From: Hespellia sp.
Lineage (GTDB): Bacteria; Bacillota; Clostridia; Lachnospirales; Lachnospiraceae
DNA length: 64,000 nt
Reading direction: 5' to 3'
NCBI GenBank assembly: GCA_022790755.1
Contig: JAAVXR010000016.1
Span: forward strand, 1-64,000
The translations under genes were made by a program, and so were the position numbers. Under the pieces are notes generated by a model. It was not told the origin of the DNA. It ran no database searches and was given only the letters and a program-made list of their open reading frames with translations. The stretch's first letter is position 1; each line of letters opens with the position of its first letter. Below, one piece after another: positions 52,501-62,265 of the stretch.

Positions 52501-53688
52501 ATGGAGAAAAGATTATTTACTTCGGAATCGGTGACAGAAGGACATCCGGACAAAATGTGCGATCAGATTTCAGACGCGATACTGGACGCTTTATTGGAAC
52601 AAGATCCGATGAGCCGTGTGGCTTGTGAAACCAGCACGACAACAGGAATGGTTATGGTGATGGGAGAGATCACGACGAAAGCGTCTGTGGATATTCCAAA
52701 ACTTGTACGGAGTACGATTCGTGAAATCGGATACACGAAGGGAGAATATGGTTTTGATGCGGATACCTGCGCCGTCCTTACGACGTTGGATGAGCAGTCT
52801 GCCGATATCGCGCTTGGAGTCGATAAAGCGCTGGAGGCAAAGGAAAATAAAATGTCTGAGGAAGAGCTGGAGGCAATTGGTGCTGGGGATCAGGGGATGA
52901 TGTTTGGTTACGCGTCCGATGAGACAGAAGAGTATATGCCTTATCCGATTGCTTTGGCACATAAATTGGCATTAAAACTCACAGAAGTGCGTAAGAATGG
53001 GACTTTGAAGTATCTCCGTCCAGATGGCAAGACGCAGGTGACGGTCGAATATGATGCGGAAGATAAGCCGGTTCGTTTGGATGCAGTGGTTCTTTCCACA
53101 CAGCATGATCCAGATGTAACGCAGGAGCAGATTCATGCAGATATTAAGAAATATGTGTTTGATGAAGTTCTTCCACAGAAATTGGTAGATGCGGATACGA
53201 AGTTCTTTATCAATCCGACAGGCCGGTTTGTGATCGGTGGACCTCACGGTGACAGTGGTTTGACAGGAAGGAAGATCATCGTAGATACATATGGTGGAAC
53301 GGCACGTCACGGCGGCGGTGCATTTTCCGGAAAGGATTGCACGAAGGTGGATCGGTCTGCGGCATATGCAGCCAGATATGCAGCGAAGAATATCGTTGCG
53401 GCTGGCATTGCGAAGAAATGTGAGATTCAGTTGTCTTATGCGATCGGTGTGGCACATCCGACATCAGTGCGGGTAGAAACGTTTGGAACGGGCAAACTAA
53501 GTGATGAGCAGATTGTAGAAATCGTTCGTAAGCATTTTGATTTGCGCCCGGCAGGCATTATCAAGATGCTGGATTTGCGGCGGCCAATTTATAAACAGAC
53601 AGCCGCCTATGGACATTTTGGACGAAATGATTTAAACTTACCTTGGGAGAAGCTGGACAAGGTTGAGGAATTGAAACAGTATTTGTGA
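52501..53688 (+). CDS. metK: S-adenosylmethionine synthetase
   Basis: A 395-residue MetK that makes SAM from methionine and ATP. The signatures [12 protein letters not shown] and [16 protein letters not shown] are intact (cysteine in the latter replaces the common proline, as in other Clostridia), and [12 protein letters not shown] at the start holds the ATP-binding histidine. AGAGAGGA precedes the ATG. Control is by the SAM-I riboswitch just upstream, a classic feedback. A strong terminator follows. Confidence 0.97.
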   Translation: MEKRLFTSESVTEGHPDKMCDQISDAILDALLEQDPMSRVACETSTTTGMVMVMGEITTKASVDIPKLVRSTIREIGYTKGEYGFDADTCAVLTTLDEQSADIALGVDKALEAKENKMSEEELEAIGAGDQGMMFGYASDETEEYMPYPIALAHKLALKLTEVRKNGTLKYLRPDGKTQVTVEYDAEDKPVRLDAVVLSTQHDPDVTQEQIHADIKKYVFDEVLPQKLVDADTKFFINPTGRFVIGGPHGDSGLTGRKIIVDTYGGTARHGGGAFSGKDCTKVDRSAAYAARYAAKNIVAAGIAKKCEIQLSYAIGVAHPTSVRVETFGTGKLSDEQIVEIVRKHFDLRPAGIIKMLDLRRPIYKQTAAYGHFGRNDLNLPWEKLDKVEELKQYL

Positions 53689-53703
53689 TCCGCGCAGGAG
53701 ATT

Positions 53704-53758
53704 ACAGCGTGCGGACGGTTTCGGCAGTATCCGGAAATCGTCCGTGCGCTGTTCTTTA
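53704..53758 (+). terminator. Terminator after metK
   Basis: ACAGCG and CGGACG pair with CGTCCG and CGCTGT, followed by TCTTTATT. Confidence 0.8.
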
Positions 53759-53838
53759 TTCCGGCAGGCTTTGTTTCAACACAGAAAAGATTTTGGAAGA
53801 TTCCGGTAGACTTTCCACAAGATTCAGGAGGAATGCAG

Positions 53839-54894
53839 ATGAAGCTGAAAACCAGACTTTTTATTACATTTGTGGCGATTATGATTCTGCCAACAATTTT
53901 TACAACATTGGCGACATACACGATGGACCCACAGCAGGTGGGAGAGATGCAGCAAATGTTTCTGGGGATTATTCTTTGTACCGCTGTATTGTTGATCCTC
54001 TGGATTTACCGTACAGTGTCGGTGCCGCTCAGGAAGATGCAGGAAGCGGCGCGCAATATCAAAGAAGGAAATCTGGATTTTGAACTACATTATGAAAAAG
54101 ATGATGAGTTTGGACAGCTTTGTCAGGATTTTGAGGAAATGCGTCAGCGGCTGAAAGATAACGCAGAAGAAAAACTGGAGTTTGACCGAGAAAATAAAGA
54201 GTTGATCAGCAATATTTCACACGATTTGAAGACCCCGATTACAGCGATCAAGGGATATGTGGAAGGTATTATGGACGGTGTTGCGGATACGCCGGAAAAG
54301 ATGGACAGATACATTAAAACGATATACAATAAAGCAAATGAAATGGATTTGTTGATCAATGAATTGACGTTATACTCCAAAATTGATACAAATCGAATTC
54401 CGTATGATTTTACGACGATTTCTGCCAATGCTTATTTTAATGATTGTGCGGAAGACTTGTCTATAGAGTTGGAATCGAAAGGAACGATATTTGTCTATCA
54501 CAATGAGATGACAGAGGATTGTGAAATCATTGTGGATACAGAGCAGCTTCGCCGCGTGATTGGCAATATTATCAATAATTCCCTAAAGTATATGGATAAG
54601 ACACAGGGAAGAATAGAAATGACCTTAAAAGATGTGGGCGATTTTGTGCAGATCGAACTGCAGGATAATGGAAAGGGAATCGCGGCAAAAGATTTGCCGA
54701 GAATCTTTGAACGGTTTTACCGCACAGACGCTTCGAGGAATTCTTCAAAAGGAGGAAGTGGAATCGGGCTGTCGATTGTCAAGAAGATTGTAGAGGAACA
54801 TGGGGGAAATATTTGGGCAACCAGCAAAGTGGGGGAAGGCACAACCATGTGTTTTGTCGTCAGAAAATATCAGGAGGTACCGTTAGATGAGTAA
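53839..54894 (+). CDS. Sensor histidine kinase (HAMP, HisKA, HATPase)
   Basis: A 351-residue membrane kinase. Two membrane segments (about 6-26 and 40-58) enclose a very short outer loop (about 13 residues), so the signal is probably sensed in or at the membrane. A HAMP linker follows (VPLRKMQEAARNIKEGNLD), then the H-box with H128 in SNISHDLKTPITAIKGY, and the ATPase boxes NIINNSLKYMD, DNGKGIAAKDLPRIFERFYR and GSGIGLSIVKKI. The ATG at 53839 has GGAGGAATGCAG before it; an ATG two codons earlier is too close to that site. Its 3' end overlaps the response regulator gene by 8 bp. The K+ transport genes that follow suggest control of potassium or osmotic response. Confidence 0.92.
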   Translation: MKLKTRLFITFVAIMILPTIFTTLATYTMDPQQVGEMQQMFLGIILCTAVLLILWIYRTVSVPLRKMQEAARNIKEGNLDFELHYEKDDEFGQLCQDFEEMRQRLKDNAEEKLEFDRENKELISNISHDLKTPITAIKGYVEGIMDGVADTPEKMDRYIKTIYNKANEMDLLINELTLYSKIDTNRIPYDFTTISANAYFNDCAEDLSIELESKGTIFVYHNEMTEDCEIIVDTEQLRRVIGNIINNSLKYMDKTQGRIEMTLKDVGDFVQIELQDNGKGIAAKDLPRIFERFYRTDASRNSSKGGSGIGLSIVKKIVEEHGGNIWATSKVGEGTTMCFVVRKYQEVPLDE

Positions 54895-55576
54895 GATTTT
54901 AATTGTAGAAGACGAAGAAGCCATCGCAGATCTGGAAAAGGATTATCTGGAACTGAGTGGATTTGAGGTGGAACTGGCGAATGATGGGGATACCGGTCTT
55001 TCGCAGGCCTTGAACGGGGACTATGATCTGGTGATCCTGGACTTGATGCTTCCAGGGGTGGATGGGTTTGAGATCTGCCGGCAGGTGCGCGATCAGAAGA
55101 ATACCCCGATTATCATGGTTTCTGCAAAGAAAGATGATATTGACAAGATTCGGGGACTGGGCCTCGGCGCGGATGATTATATGACGAAGCCTTTTAGTCC
55201 CAGCGAATTGGTTGCCAGAGTGAAAGCACATTTGGCGCGGTATGAACGTCTGATTGGAAGCAATGCGGAAGAGAATAAGGTGATCGAAATTCGTGGATTG
55301 AAGATTGATACGACGGCAAGACGTGTCTGGGTAAACGGGGAAGAGAAATCATTTACAACGAAAGAATTTGATTTACTGACATTTCTGGCGAGTCATCCGA
55401 ACCATGTATATACAAAGGACGAACTGTTCAGCGAAATCTGGGATATGGAGTCCATCGGAGATATCGCGACGGTTACGGTGCATATCAAAAAGATTCGAGA
55501 AAAAGTGGAGTATGACACTTCCAAACCGCAGTATATTGAGACAATCTGGGGCGTAGGGTATCGCTTTAAAATGTAG
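54887..55576 (+). CDS. OmpR/PhoB family response regulator
   Basis: A 229-residue response regulator. The receiver domain (1-115) has the acidic pocket IVEDEEA, the phospho-acceptor D52 in ILDLMLPGVDG, and K in YMTKPFSPSEL; the C-terminal winged helix (about 130-229) has TTKEFDLLTFLASHPNHVYT and YIETIWGVGYRFKM. It overlaps the kinase gene and is its cognate partner. The ktrB gene starts 69 bp later with no visible terminator, so it may be co-transcribed or directly controlled. The signal is unknown. Confidence 0.93.
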   Translation: MSKILIVEDEEAIADLEKDYLELSGFEVELANDGDTGLSQALNGDYDLVILDLMLPGVDGFEICRQVRDQKNTPIIMVSAKKDDIDKIRGLGLGADDYMTKPFSPSELVARVKAHLARYERLIGSNAEENKVIEIRGLKIDTTARRVWVNGEEKSFTTKEFDLLTFLASHPNHVYTKDELFSEIWDMESIGDIATVTVHIKKIREKVEYDTSKPQYIETIWGVGYRFKM

Positions 55577-55645
55577 AGATACACGACGATATTTTGTTGG
55601 ATTATCGTAGAATCATTGAGTATAGATGGACAGGAGTTCTGGGAT

Positions 55646-57022
55646 TTGGGGACAGAGAAAAAGAACAAGGGACTGAGTAATGTCCAGTGGATTGCGATAG
55701 GTTTCTTCGGAGTGATTCTTCTGGGAGGAATCCTGTTGTGGTTGCCGGTAAGCAACCGACAGCCGATCATGTTTATCGACGCATTGTTCACAGCGGTCTC
55801 AGCGGTTTGTGTGACCGGTCTGGTGACGATCGTGCCGGCAACGCAGTTTACGGTGGTCGGTAAGTGGATTTTGCTGCTATTGATTCAGATTGGGGGATTG
55901 GGCGTCATTGCCTGCACTGTGGCATTTTTTCTGATGATTCGGAAGAAGATTACTATGAAGGAACGGATACGTATTCAGCAGGCCTATGGTCTGGATACGT
56001 TGTCGGGGATGGTCCGATTTATCATTCGTATATTGAAAGGAACTTTTTTGGCGGAGGGAATTGGTGCAGTCCTGTATGCGTTCTATTTTGTGCCGGAGTT
56101 TGGACTTTTGCGCGGGATATGGTATGGAGTGTTTCATGCTGTCTCGGCATTCTGTAATGCGGGCATTGATATTCTGGGCGATAGCAGTCTGATCGGTTAT
56201 AGCGGTTCGCCATGGCTCCAGTTTACCACAATGTTTCTGATTGTGTTTGGAGGACTGGGATTTACCGTGTGGTACGATGTAGTCGGAAATGTGCGGCGTG
56301 TCTGCAAAGAACGCATGCCGAGAGAGCGAATCTTTACTAGGCTAGAGCTACATTCCAAGATTGTACTTGTGATGACGGGTTTCTTGTTGGTTCTGGGTAC
56401 AATTCTATTTTTCCTTTTGGAATATCATAATCCGGAGACGTTGGGGCGTCTGTCTTTCTTCGAGAAGTGGGAGGCCGCTTTGTTCCAGTCTGTGACGACT
56501 AGAACTGCGGGGTTTGCAACGTTGCCGCAGAGTGCGTTGACAGAAGGCAGCAAAATGATAGGGTGTATTCTGATGTTTATTGGCGGGTCTCCGGCAGGAA
56601 CGGCCGGAGGTGTGAAGACCACGACGATTGCAATGCTGCTTTTGACCTGTCTGTCGGTGATACGGGGGAAAAGGGATACGGAGTGCTTCGGGAGAAAGAT
56701 TCCGCAGGATAATGTCAGGTCAGGCGTCACGATTATTATGGTGACATTTTCATTTTTAATGGCAGGGGTGACCATACTGAGTATATTAGAACCAACGATA
56801 GATATGATGCGTATTTTGTATGAGGCTGTTTCTGCAATTGCCACCGTTGGGCTGACAGCAGATTTGACACCGACGTTGTGCATGGGAAGTAAAGTGGTCC
56901 TGATGGTGTTGATGTATGTTGGCAGAATCGGGCCGGTAACGATGGCGCTGATTTTCAGTGGAAAGGTCAGACTAGGCACGCATTTTCGCGATCTGCCTCA
57001 GAAGAGAATCTTAATCGGATAA
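55646..57022 (+). CDS. ktrB: TrkH/KtrB family potassium uptake channel subunit
   Basis: A 458-residue membrane protein with the four repeated M1-P-M2 units of the Trk/Ktr/HKT family. Selectivity-loop landmarks are AVSAVCVTGLVT, AVSAFCNAGIDIL, TTRTAGFATL and AISAIATVGLTAD-like SAIATVGLTADL, each with the conserved glycine. It moves K+ (often with Na+) and needs a cytoplasmic RCK partner, encoded next. The start is the TTG at 55646 because AGGAG lies 10-14 nt before it; the upstream TTG at 55616 lacks a site. Length is typical for KtrB. Confidence 0.9.
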   Translation: MGTEKKNKGLSNVQWIAIGFFGVILLGGILLWLPVSNRQPIMFIDALFTAVSAVCVTGLVTIVPATQFTVVGKWILLLLIQIGGLGVIACTVAFFLMIRKKITMKERIRIQQAYGLDTLSGMVRFIIRILKGTFLAEGIGAVLYAFYFVPEFGLLRGIWYGVFHAVSAFCNAGIDILGDSSLIGYSGSPWLQFTTMFLIVFGGLGFTVWYDVVGNVRRVCKERMPRERIFTRLELHSKIVLVMTGFLLVLGTILFFLLEYHNPETLGRLSFFEKWEAALFQSVTTRTAGFATLPQSALTEGSKMIGCILMFIGGSPAGTAGGVKTTTIAMLLLTCLSVIRGKRDTECFGRKIPQDNVRSGVTIIMVTFSFLMAGVTILSILEPTIDMMRILYEAVSAIATVGLTADLTPTLCMGSKVVLMVLMYVGRIGPVTMALIFSGKVRLGTHFRDLPQKRILIG

Positions 57023-57080
57023 GAGGTACGCAGATACAGAGAGTAGTCTTTGACGGGAATCCAAATCGCAGGAGGAGACG

Positions 57081-57752
57081 ATGGGTGAGAAAAAGCAGTA
57101 TGCAGTATTCGGACTGGGGGGCTTTGGGCGCAGTGTTGCGTTGACATTGGAACAGATGGGGTGCGACGTTATCGTGGTGGATCAGTCTTATGAGCGGATT
57201 CAGGAAATCGCAGATTCGGTATCTTATGCATTCCGCGCGGATGTCACGGAGCCGGATGCGTTGGATACATTGGGAGGAAGGAATCTGGACGCCGCGATTG
57301 TGGCGATCGGAGAGAATCTGGAAGCGTCCATTATGGCGATTATGGCGGCCAAAGAAATGGGGATTCCCTATGTGCTTGCGAAAGCAAAGGATAAGTTGCA
57401 GGCGCAGATCCTGCAAAAGATCGGTGCGGATGCCGTGATTTCCCCAGAGCATGATACGGGGGCAAGAGTTGCGCGCAGCTTGGTTTCGGCAGCATTCACG
57501 GATTGGATTGAGCTTTCCAATGATTTCAGTTTAGTGGAAGCGCAGATACCGGGAGCTTGGGTAGGAAAGACTTTGGAAGAGCTTCGTGTGCGGGAACGTT
57601 ATGGTGTCAACATTGTCGGGTTGATTCATGATGAAAAGATCAGCGTCATCTTGAATCCACAGGCGCCGTTGCCGGAAAAATGTCTGTTGATTTTGATCGG
57701 TGCGGACAAGAATCTGGAGTTTCTGAGAAATGGAGACTGGTCTTCCAAGTGA
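57081..57752 (+). CDS. ktrA: KtrA/TrkA family potassium uptake regulatory protein
   Basis: A 223-residue cytoplasmic RCK protein. The N-terminal Rossmann domain begins YAVFGLGGFGRSVALTLEQMG and binds nucleotides (ATP/ADP, NAD); the C-terminal RCK_C domain (about 140-220) has YGVNIVGLIHD and LLILIGADKNLEFL. It forms an octameric ring gating KtrB. The one-RCK size marks it as KtrA, not the two-RCK TrkA. AGGAGGAGACG precedes the ATG. Its stop codon abuts a family A repeat. Confidence 0.92.
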   Translation: MGEKKQYAVFGLGGFGRSVALTLEQMGCDVIVVDQSYERIQEIADSVSYAFRADVTEPDALDTLGGRNLDAAIVAIGENLEASIMAIMAAKEMGIPYVLAKAKDKLQAQILQKIGADAVISPEHDTGARVARSLVSAAFTDWIELSNDFSLVEAQIPGAWVGKTLEELRVRERYGVNIVGLIHDEKISVILNPQAPLPEKCLLILIGADKNLEFLRNGDWSSK

Positions 57753-57823
57753 GATGCCAAATGTGCTCTCATAGCTTTCATGTTTGGTGGCGCGCTCCCT
57801 TGCGGGCGCATGCAGGTTTACTG
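57752..57823 (+). repeat. Dispersed palindromic element, family A, copy 6 (3' part)
   Basis: Begins inside the ktrA stop codon with GAGATGCCAAATGTGC, continues CTTTCATGTTTGG and the hairpin GCGCTCCCTTGCGGGCGC, then CATGCAGGTTTACT. The first hairpin of the family is missing. It ends 18 bp before the methylase start. Confidence 0.65.
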
Positions 57824-57840
57824 TGAAAGAGGTGCAAACG

Positions 57841-58635
57841 ATGATTACAAGCACGTCAAATGCTAGAATCAAAGAGTTAATAAAGATTCGCAAGCATACA
57901 AGATTCCGAAATAAAAAACAAGTTTATCTTGTGGAGGGCAGTCGAATGGTCCGGGAGGCGCCCGAGGAAGAGATTGTGCAAATATGGGTGTCGGAACGTT
58001 TTGCGGATAAAAATCAAACACTTTTGAGAAGATTTCCGGATCGAATTCCAGTGGAAATACTTTCAGATTCCGTGTTTGCGCATGTTTCGGATACGAAAAC
58101 GCCGCAGGGTGTGCTCTGTGTACTCCGGCAAAAGTCTTATGATTTGGCTCAAATCATACAGACAGAGAAACCGCTGCTTTTGCTGTTGGATGGTTTGCAG
58201 GACCCGGGGAATTTGGGGACGATTCTGCGGACAGGTGAAGCAGCTGGGGTGACGGGAATGATTCTGAGCAAAGACTGTGTGGATATTTATAATCCGAAAG
58301 TGATTCGTTCCACGATGGGTTCCGTTTATCGAATGCCGTTTATCTATGTGGAAGATCTTGCCAAAACGGCTATTTGGATAAAAGGAAAAGGAATCCATAT
58401 CTATGCCGCGCATTTACAAGGGAAAAATGCATATGATAAAGAAGGATATCAGAATGGAACGGCGTTTCTGATCGGAAATGAGGGAAATGGCCTGAGAAAA
58501 GAAGTGGCAGAACAGGCAGATGTCAAGATTCAAATTCCGATGCAGGGACAGGTAGAATCTTTGAATGCGGCGGCAGCAGCGACAATATTAATGTACGAGG
58601 CAATGCGACAGAGACGGGAGGAATTAGAATGGTAG
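57841..58635 (+). CDS. TrmH/SpoU family RNA 2'-O-methyltransferase
   Basis: A 264-residue SPOUT methylase. The N-terminal substrate-binding domain has STSNARIKELIKIRKHTRFR and YLVEGSRMVREAP; the catalytic domain has LLDGLQDPGNLGTILRTGEAAGVTG (motif 1), FLIGNEGNGLRKEV (motif 2) and IPMQGQVESLNAAAAATILMYEA (motif 3). It methylates ribose in rRNA or tRNA with SAM; the site cannot be told. The ATG at 57841 follows AGAGGTG; a longer frame runs through the family A repeat and is rejected. The NfeD gene overlaps its end by 7 bp. Confidence 0.9.
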   Translation: MITSTSNARIKELIKIRKHTRFRNKKQVYLVEGSRMVREAPEEEIVQIWVSERFADKNQTLLRRFPDRIPVEILSDSVFAHVSDTKTPQGVLCVLRQKSYDLAQIIQTEKPLLLLLDGLQDPGNLGTILRTGEAAGVTGMILSKDCVDIYNPKVIRSTMGSVYRMPFIYVEDLAKTAIWIKGKGIHIYAAHLQGKNAYDKEGYQNGTAFLIGNEGNGLRKEVAEQADVKIQIPMQGQVESLNAAAAATILMYEAMRQRREELEW

Positions 58636-59099
58636 AATCAATCATAACGGAAGGAATGTGCTGGCTGATCTTGTTTGTGATGCTGGTTGTGATAGAAATT
58701 GTGACGCTTGGGCTGACAACCATCTGGTTCGCAGCCGGATGTCTGGTGGCTTTTGTGCTGTCATTATTCCATATTTCTCTTCCAGTGCAGATTTTTGTGT
58801 TTTTGACGGTGTCTGTATTACTATTTATACTGACCAGGCCGGTGGCCATTCGTTATTTTAACAAAGATCGTGCAAGGACGAATGTGGAAAGTGTGATCGG
58901 ACGTTCTGCAGTTGTGTTGGAGACGATCGACAATGTGCATGCGAAAGGACGCGTGGAGCTTGACGGAATGGAGTGGAGCGCGAGGTCCAGTTTAGATACA
59001 GAGACGTATCAAAAAGATGAGGTAGTGCGAATTACGGATGTTCAGGGAGTAAAACTGATTGTGGAACATTTGCATACGGAGGATTCAGAGAAAGTGTGA
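58629..59099 (+). CDS. NfeD family membrane protein
   Basis: A 156-residue protein of the short NfeD type: two or three hydrophobic segments in residues 8-75 (WLILFVMLVVIEIVTLGLTTIW, IFVFLTVSVLLFIL) and a C-terminal OB-fold domain (about 90-148, IGRSAVVLETIDNVHAKGRV, GMEWSARS). NfeD proteins partner with SPFH proteins, and such a gene follows after 69 bp. Together they organise membrane microdomains or quality control. It is co-transcribed with the methylase gene by overlap. No protease domain is fused, unlike in long NfeD proteins. Confidence 0.88.
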   Translation: MVESIITEGMCWLILFVMLVVIEIVTLGLTTIWFAAGCLVAFVLSLFHISLPVQIFVFLTVSVLLFILTRPVAIRYFNKDRARTNVESVIGRSAVVLETIDNVHAKGRVELDGMEWSARSSLDTETYQKDEVVRITDVQGVKLIVEHLHTEDSEKV

Positions 59100-59168
59100 T
59101 TAGGGAGTGAACCGGCTGAGTGTTTCATGTGTAATAAAAAAATAGAAAATTTTAAGGAGGATTTAAAC

Positions 59169-60101
59169 ATGGGATTAAAAGGAATTATTGGATTGCTGGT
59201 TGTTATTTTGGTGATTGTGATTCTGGTATCTAGCATCGTCAGGATTGTACCGCAGGCAAAGGCAATCGTAGTGGAGCGTCTGGGCGCTTATCAGGCGACA
59301 TGGAGTGTTGGTTTGCATTTCAAGGTTCCGATCATCGACCGCGTGGCGAGAAGAGTAGACTTGAAAGAGCAGGTAGTGGATTTTGCGCCGCAGGCGGTGA
59401 TTACGAAAGATAATGTTACGATGCAGATTGATACGGTGGTATTTTATCAGATCACAGATCCAAAACTGTTCTGTTATGGAGTTGCCAATCCGATTATGGC
59501 GATTGAAAATCTGACGGCGACGACACTGCGTAATATTATCGGTGATCTGGAGCTGGATCAGACATTGACGTCCAGGGAGACGATTAACACGACGATGCGT
59601 TCGTCTCTGGATGTGGCGACAGATCCGTGGGGAATCAAGGTGAATCGTGTGGAGCTGAAGAATATTATTCCTCCGACAGCGATTCGGGATGCGATGGAGA
59701 AGCAGATGAAAGCGGAGCGCGAGCGTCGTGAGGCAATCCTTCGCGCGGAAGGTGAGAAAAAGTCTACGATCCTGGTAGCGGAAGGTCACAAAGAATCTCA
59801 GATTCTGGAAGCGGAGGCTGAGAAACAAGCGGCGATCCTGCATGCGGAAGCTGAGAAAGAGAAGATGATCAAAGAGGCGGAAGGTCGGTCAGAAGCAATC
59901 CTCAAAGTACAAAAGGCGAATGCCGACGGTATTCGTTTCCTGAGAGAGGCTGGTGCTGATGAGGCGGTTCTTACCATCAAGAGTCTGGAGGCATTTGAAA
60001 AGGCGGCTGACGGAAAAGCAACGAAGATTATTATTCCGTCCGAGATTCAGTCTATTGCTGGTCTGGCAAAGTCTTTGGTAGAAGTCGGTAAGGAAGAATA
60101 A
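59169..60101 (+). CDS. SPFH/Band 7 (stomatin-like, QmcA-type) protein
   Basis: A 310-residue protein with an N-terminal membrane anchor (about 3-24, IIGLLVVILVIVILVSS), the SPFH domain (RIVPQAKAIVVERLGAYQ to about 190, NRVELKNIIPPTAIRDAMEKQ), a long charged coiled coil (about 190-255, repeated AEGEKKS, EAEAEKQ, AEAEKEK) and a C-terminal helix. Such proteins form large rings in the membrane that shelter proteases and lipids. AAGGAGGATTTAAAC precedes the ATG at 59169; an ATG 14 codons earlier is not supported. The NfeD gene is directly upstream and a patatin-domain gene directly downstream. Confidence 0.93.
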   Translation: MGLKGIIGLLVVILVIVILVSSIVRIVPQAKAIVVERLGAYQATWSVGLHFKVPIIDRVARRVDLKEQVVDFAPQAVITKDNVTMQIDTVVFYQITDPKLFCYGVANPIMAIENLTATTLRNIIGDLELDQTLTSRETINTTMRSSLDVATDPWGIKVNRVELKNIIPPTAIRDAMEKQMKAERERREAILRAEGEKKSTILVAEGHKESQILEAEAEKQAAILHAEAEKEKMIKEAEGRSEAILKVQKANADGIRFLREAGADEAVLTIKSLEAFEKAADGKATKIIIPSEIQSIAGLAKSLVEVGKEE

Positions 60102-60150
60102 GTTTGGGCGGGGCTGATTGAACAGCTCTGATTCCGACGGAGAGAAAAGA

Positions 60151-62241
60151 ATGAAACCTGTAATTGACTTAGAAAAAGAGTATGCCATTGTGTTGGACGG
60201 AGGAGGCGCCAGAGGCGCTTATCAGATCGGTGCATGGCTGGCGCTCAAAGAAGTTGGCGTGCGAATCAAAGCGGTGGCGGGAACCTCAGTGGGGGCGTTG
60301 AACGGCGCTTTGATTTGCATGGACGATGCAGAGAAGGCGAAGCAAATCTGGAGTGAAATCACCTTTTCCAAAGTGATGGATGTGGACGATTCGTGGATGG
60401 AGCGTCTGTTTCACAAAGAGAACAAGATTTCTGAAGTGATTAAGGAACTTTGGAATGTTTTGGCGGATGGCGGAGTTGATGTAACACCTCTGCGAAATCT
60501 GATTCACTCTGCGATTGATGAGGACAAGATCCGCAATTCAGGTAAGGAATTCTGTCTGTTAACATTTTCTGTTTCAGACATGAAAGAATTGGATTTGAGT
60601 CTGGAGGAGATTCCGGAGGGACTTTTGGAGGATTTCCTTCTGGCCAGCGCATATCTGGTTGGTTTCAAAAATGAGAAGCTTCATGGGAAACGGTATGTCG
60701 ATGGCGGTGTCATCAATAATATGCCGATCAACTCTTTGTTGGACAGAGGATATAAAGATGTCATAGAGATCCGGATCTTCGGACCGGGTCGGGTGCCGCA
60801 TGCAAAATTGCCGGAGGACGGTACCTTCTATTCGGTCAGGCCGCGAATCAGTCTGGGCAATATCATCGAATTCGAAACACGGAGGAGTCGGCAGAATCTG
60901 AAAGTCGGATACTATGATGGAATGCGCATGATTTATGGACTGGATGGATTTATTTATTATCTGGTCCAGACACATGAAGAGGCATATTATGAAAGACTTC
61001 TTTCGGGAATCAGTGAAGTGGAGAAAGCGGAGATTCGGTTTGTCTTGAAATTGTCGATCGGGGCTTCGGACAAGGATTTGTATCTGGGGATGTTGGAAGC
61101 ATGTGCAAAGCTCATGCGTATTCAGAAATACCAGATATATACGGTAGATGAATTAAAAGAGACGGTAACCGCGCGTTATGAGAAGATGGAAGATCCAATC
61201 AATCTGCCGCGGTTTGCACATATATTTATGCAGCTTGGAAAGGAACATACTATGAACTTAAAAGGAAGAGACTTTTTGACCCTGAAGGACTTTACGACGG
61301 AGGAGATAACGTATCTGTTGGATTTATCGGCAGAGTTGAAGGAGAAGAAGAAAAACGGCGTGTCAACCGAGTATTATAAAGGAAAGAATATTGCTTTGAT
61401 TTTTGAGAAGACCAGTACGAGGACGAGATGTTCTTTTGAAGTGGCGGCGCATGATTTGGGAATGGGAACCACTTATCTCGATCCGTCTGGTTCACAGATT
61501 GGCAAGAAAGAGAGTATTGCCGATACGGCGCGCGTCTTGAGCAGAATGTACGAGGGTATCGAGTATCGTGGCTTTGGCCAGGAGATCGTGGAAGAGTTGG
61601 CAAAATATTCTGATGTGCCGGTCTGGAACGGTCTGACCAATGAATACCATCCGACACAGATGCTCGCGGATCTTCTGACAGTCCGAGAACATTTTGGTAG
61701 GCTGAAAGGACTCAAGTTGGTTTATATGGGGGATGCCCGTTATAATATGGGAAATTCTCTGATGATAGCGTGCGCAAAGATGGGAATGCATTTTGTGGCG
61801 TGTACGACGAAGGAATACTTCCCAAATGAGGAACTTGTGAAACAGTGTGAAACGTATGCAAAGGAGACCGGGGCGACGATTACCTTGACAGAAGATGCTC
61901 TTGTGGGCACGAAGGACGCTGATGTGATTTGTACGGATGTGTGGGTATCTATGGGGGAACCAGATGAGGTATGGGAGAAGCGGATCCGGGAGCTGAGTCC
62001 ATATAAAGTTACCAGGAGCATCATGAAAAATGCCGGTCAGCAGGCGATTTTCCTGCATTGTCTTCCGGCATTTCATGATCTGAAGACGAAAATCGGGAAG
62101 GAAATGGGAGAGAGATTTGCGATTCAGGATATGGAAGTGACGGATGAAGTGTTTGAATCCGAACAGTCCAAAGTATTTGACGAGGCAGAGAACCGGATGC
62201 ATACAATTAAGGCTGTGATTGTAGCAACATTGGGAGAGTAG
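60151..62241 (+). CDS. argF: Patatin-like phospholipase fused in frame to ornithine carbamoyltransferase
   Basis: One uninterrupted frame of 696 codons. Residues 1-367 are a patatin-like lipase: oxyanion loop DGGGARGAY, nucleophile S46 in GTSVG, dyad aspartate D184 in VDGGVIN. Residues 368-696 are a full ornithine carbamoyltransferase (329 residues, normal length) with the carbamoyl phosphate motif [17 protein letters not shown] and the ornithine-binding HCLPAFHD. At the joint the sequence GGAAAGGA lies 7 bp before the ArgF-type ATG (61252), so the enzyme can also be started internally. The two parts have unrelated functions (lipid hydrolysis; citrulline synthesis), so this looks like loss of a stop codon. 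A sequencing error that removed the stop is the main alternative. The start at 60151 follows CGGAGAG. Confidence 0.85.
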   Translation: MKPVIDLEKEYAIVLDGGGARGAYQIGAWLALKEVGVRIKAVAGTSVGALNGALICMDDAEKAKQIWSEITFSKVMDVDDSWMERLFHKENKISEVIKELWNVLADGGVDVTPLRNLIHSAIDEDKIRNSGKEFCLLTFSVSDMKELDLSLEEIPEGLLEDFLLASAYLVGFKNEKLHGKRYVDGGVINNMPINSLLDRGYKDVIEIRIFGPGRVPHAKLPEDGTFYSVRPRISLGNIIEFETRRSRQNLKVGYYDGMRMIYGLDGFIYYLVQTHEEAYYERLLSGISEVEKAEIRFVLKLSIGASDKDLYLGMLEACAKLMRIQKYQIYTVDELKETVTARYEKMEDPINLPRFAHIFMQLGKEHTMNLKGRDFLTLKDFTTEEITYLLDLSAELKEKKKNGVSTEYYKGKNIALIFEKTSTRTRCSFEVAAHDLGMGTTYLDPSGSQIGKKESIADTARVLSRMYEGIEYRGFGQEIVEELAKYSDVPVWNGLTNEYHPTQMLADLLTVREHFGRLKGLKLVYMGDARYNMGNSLMIACAKMGMHFVACTTKEYFPNEELVKQCETYAKETGATITLTEDALVGTKDADVICTDVWVSMGEPDEVWEKRIRELSPYKVTRSIMKNAGQQAIFLHCLPAFHDLKTKIGKEMGERFAIQDMEVTDEVFESEQSKVFDEAENRMHTIKAVIVATLGE

Positions 62242-62265
62242 GGAAATTGAATCCGAGGTGAGAGT

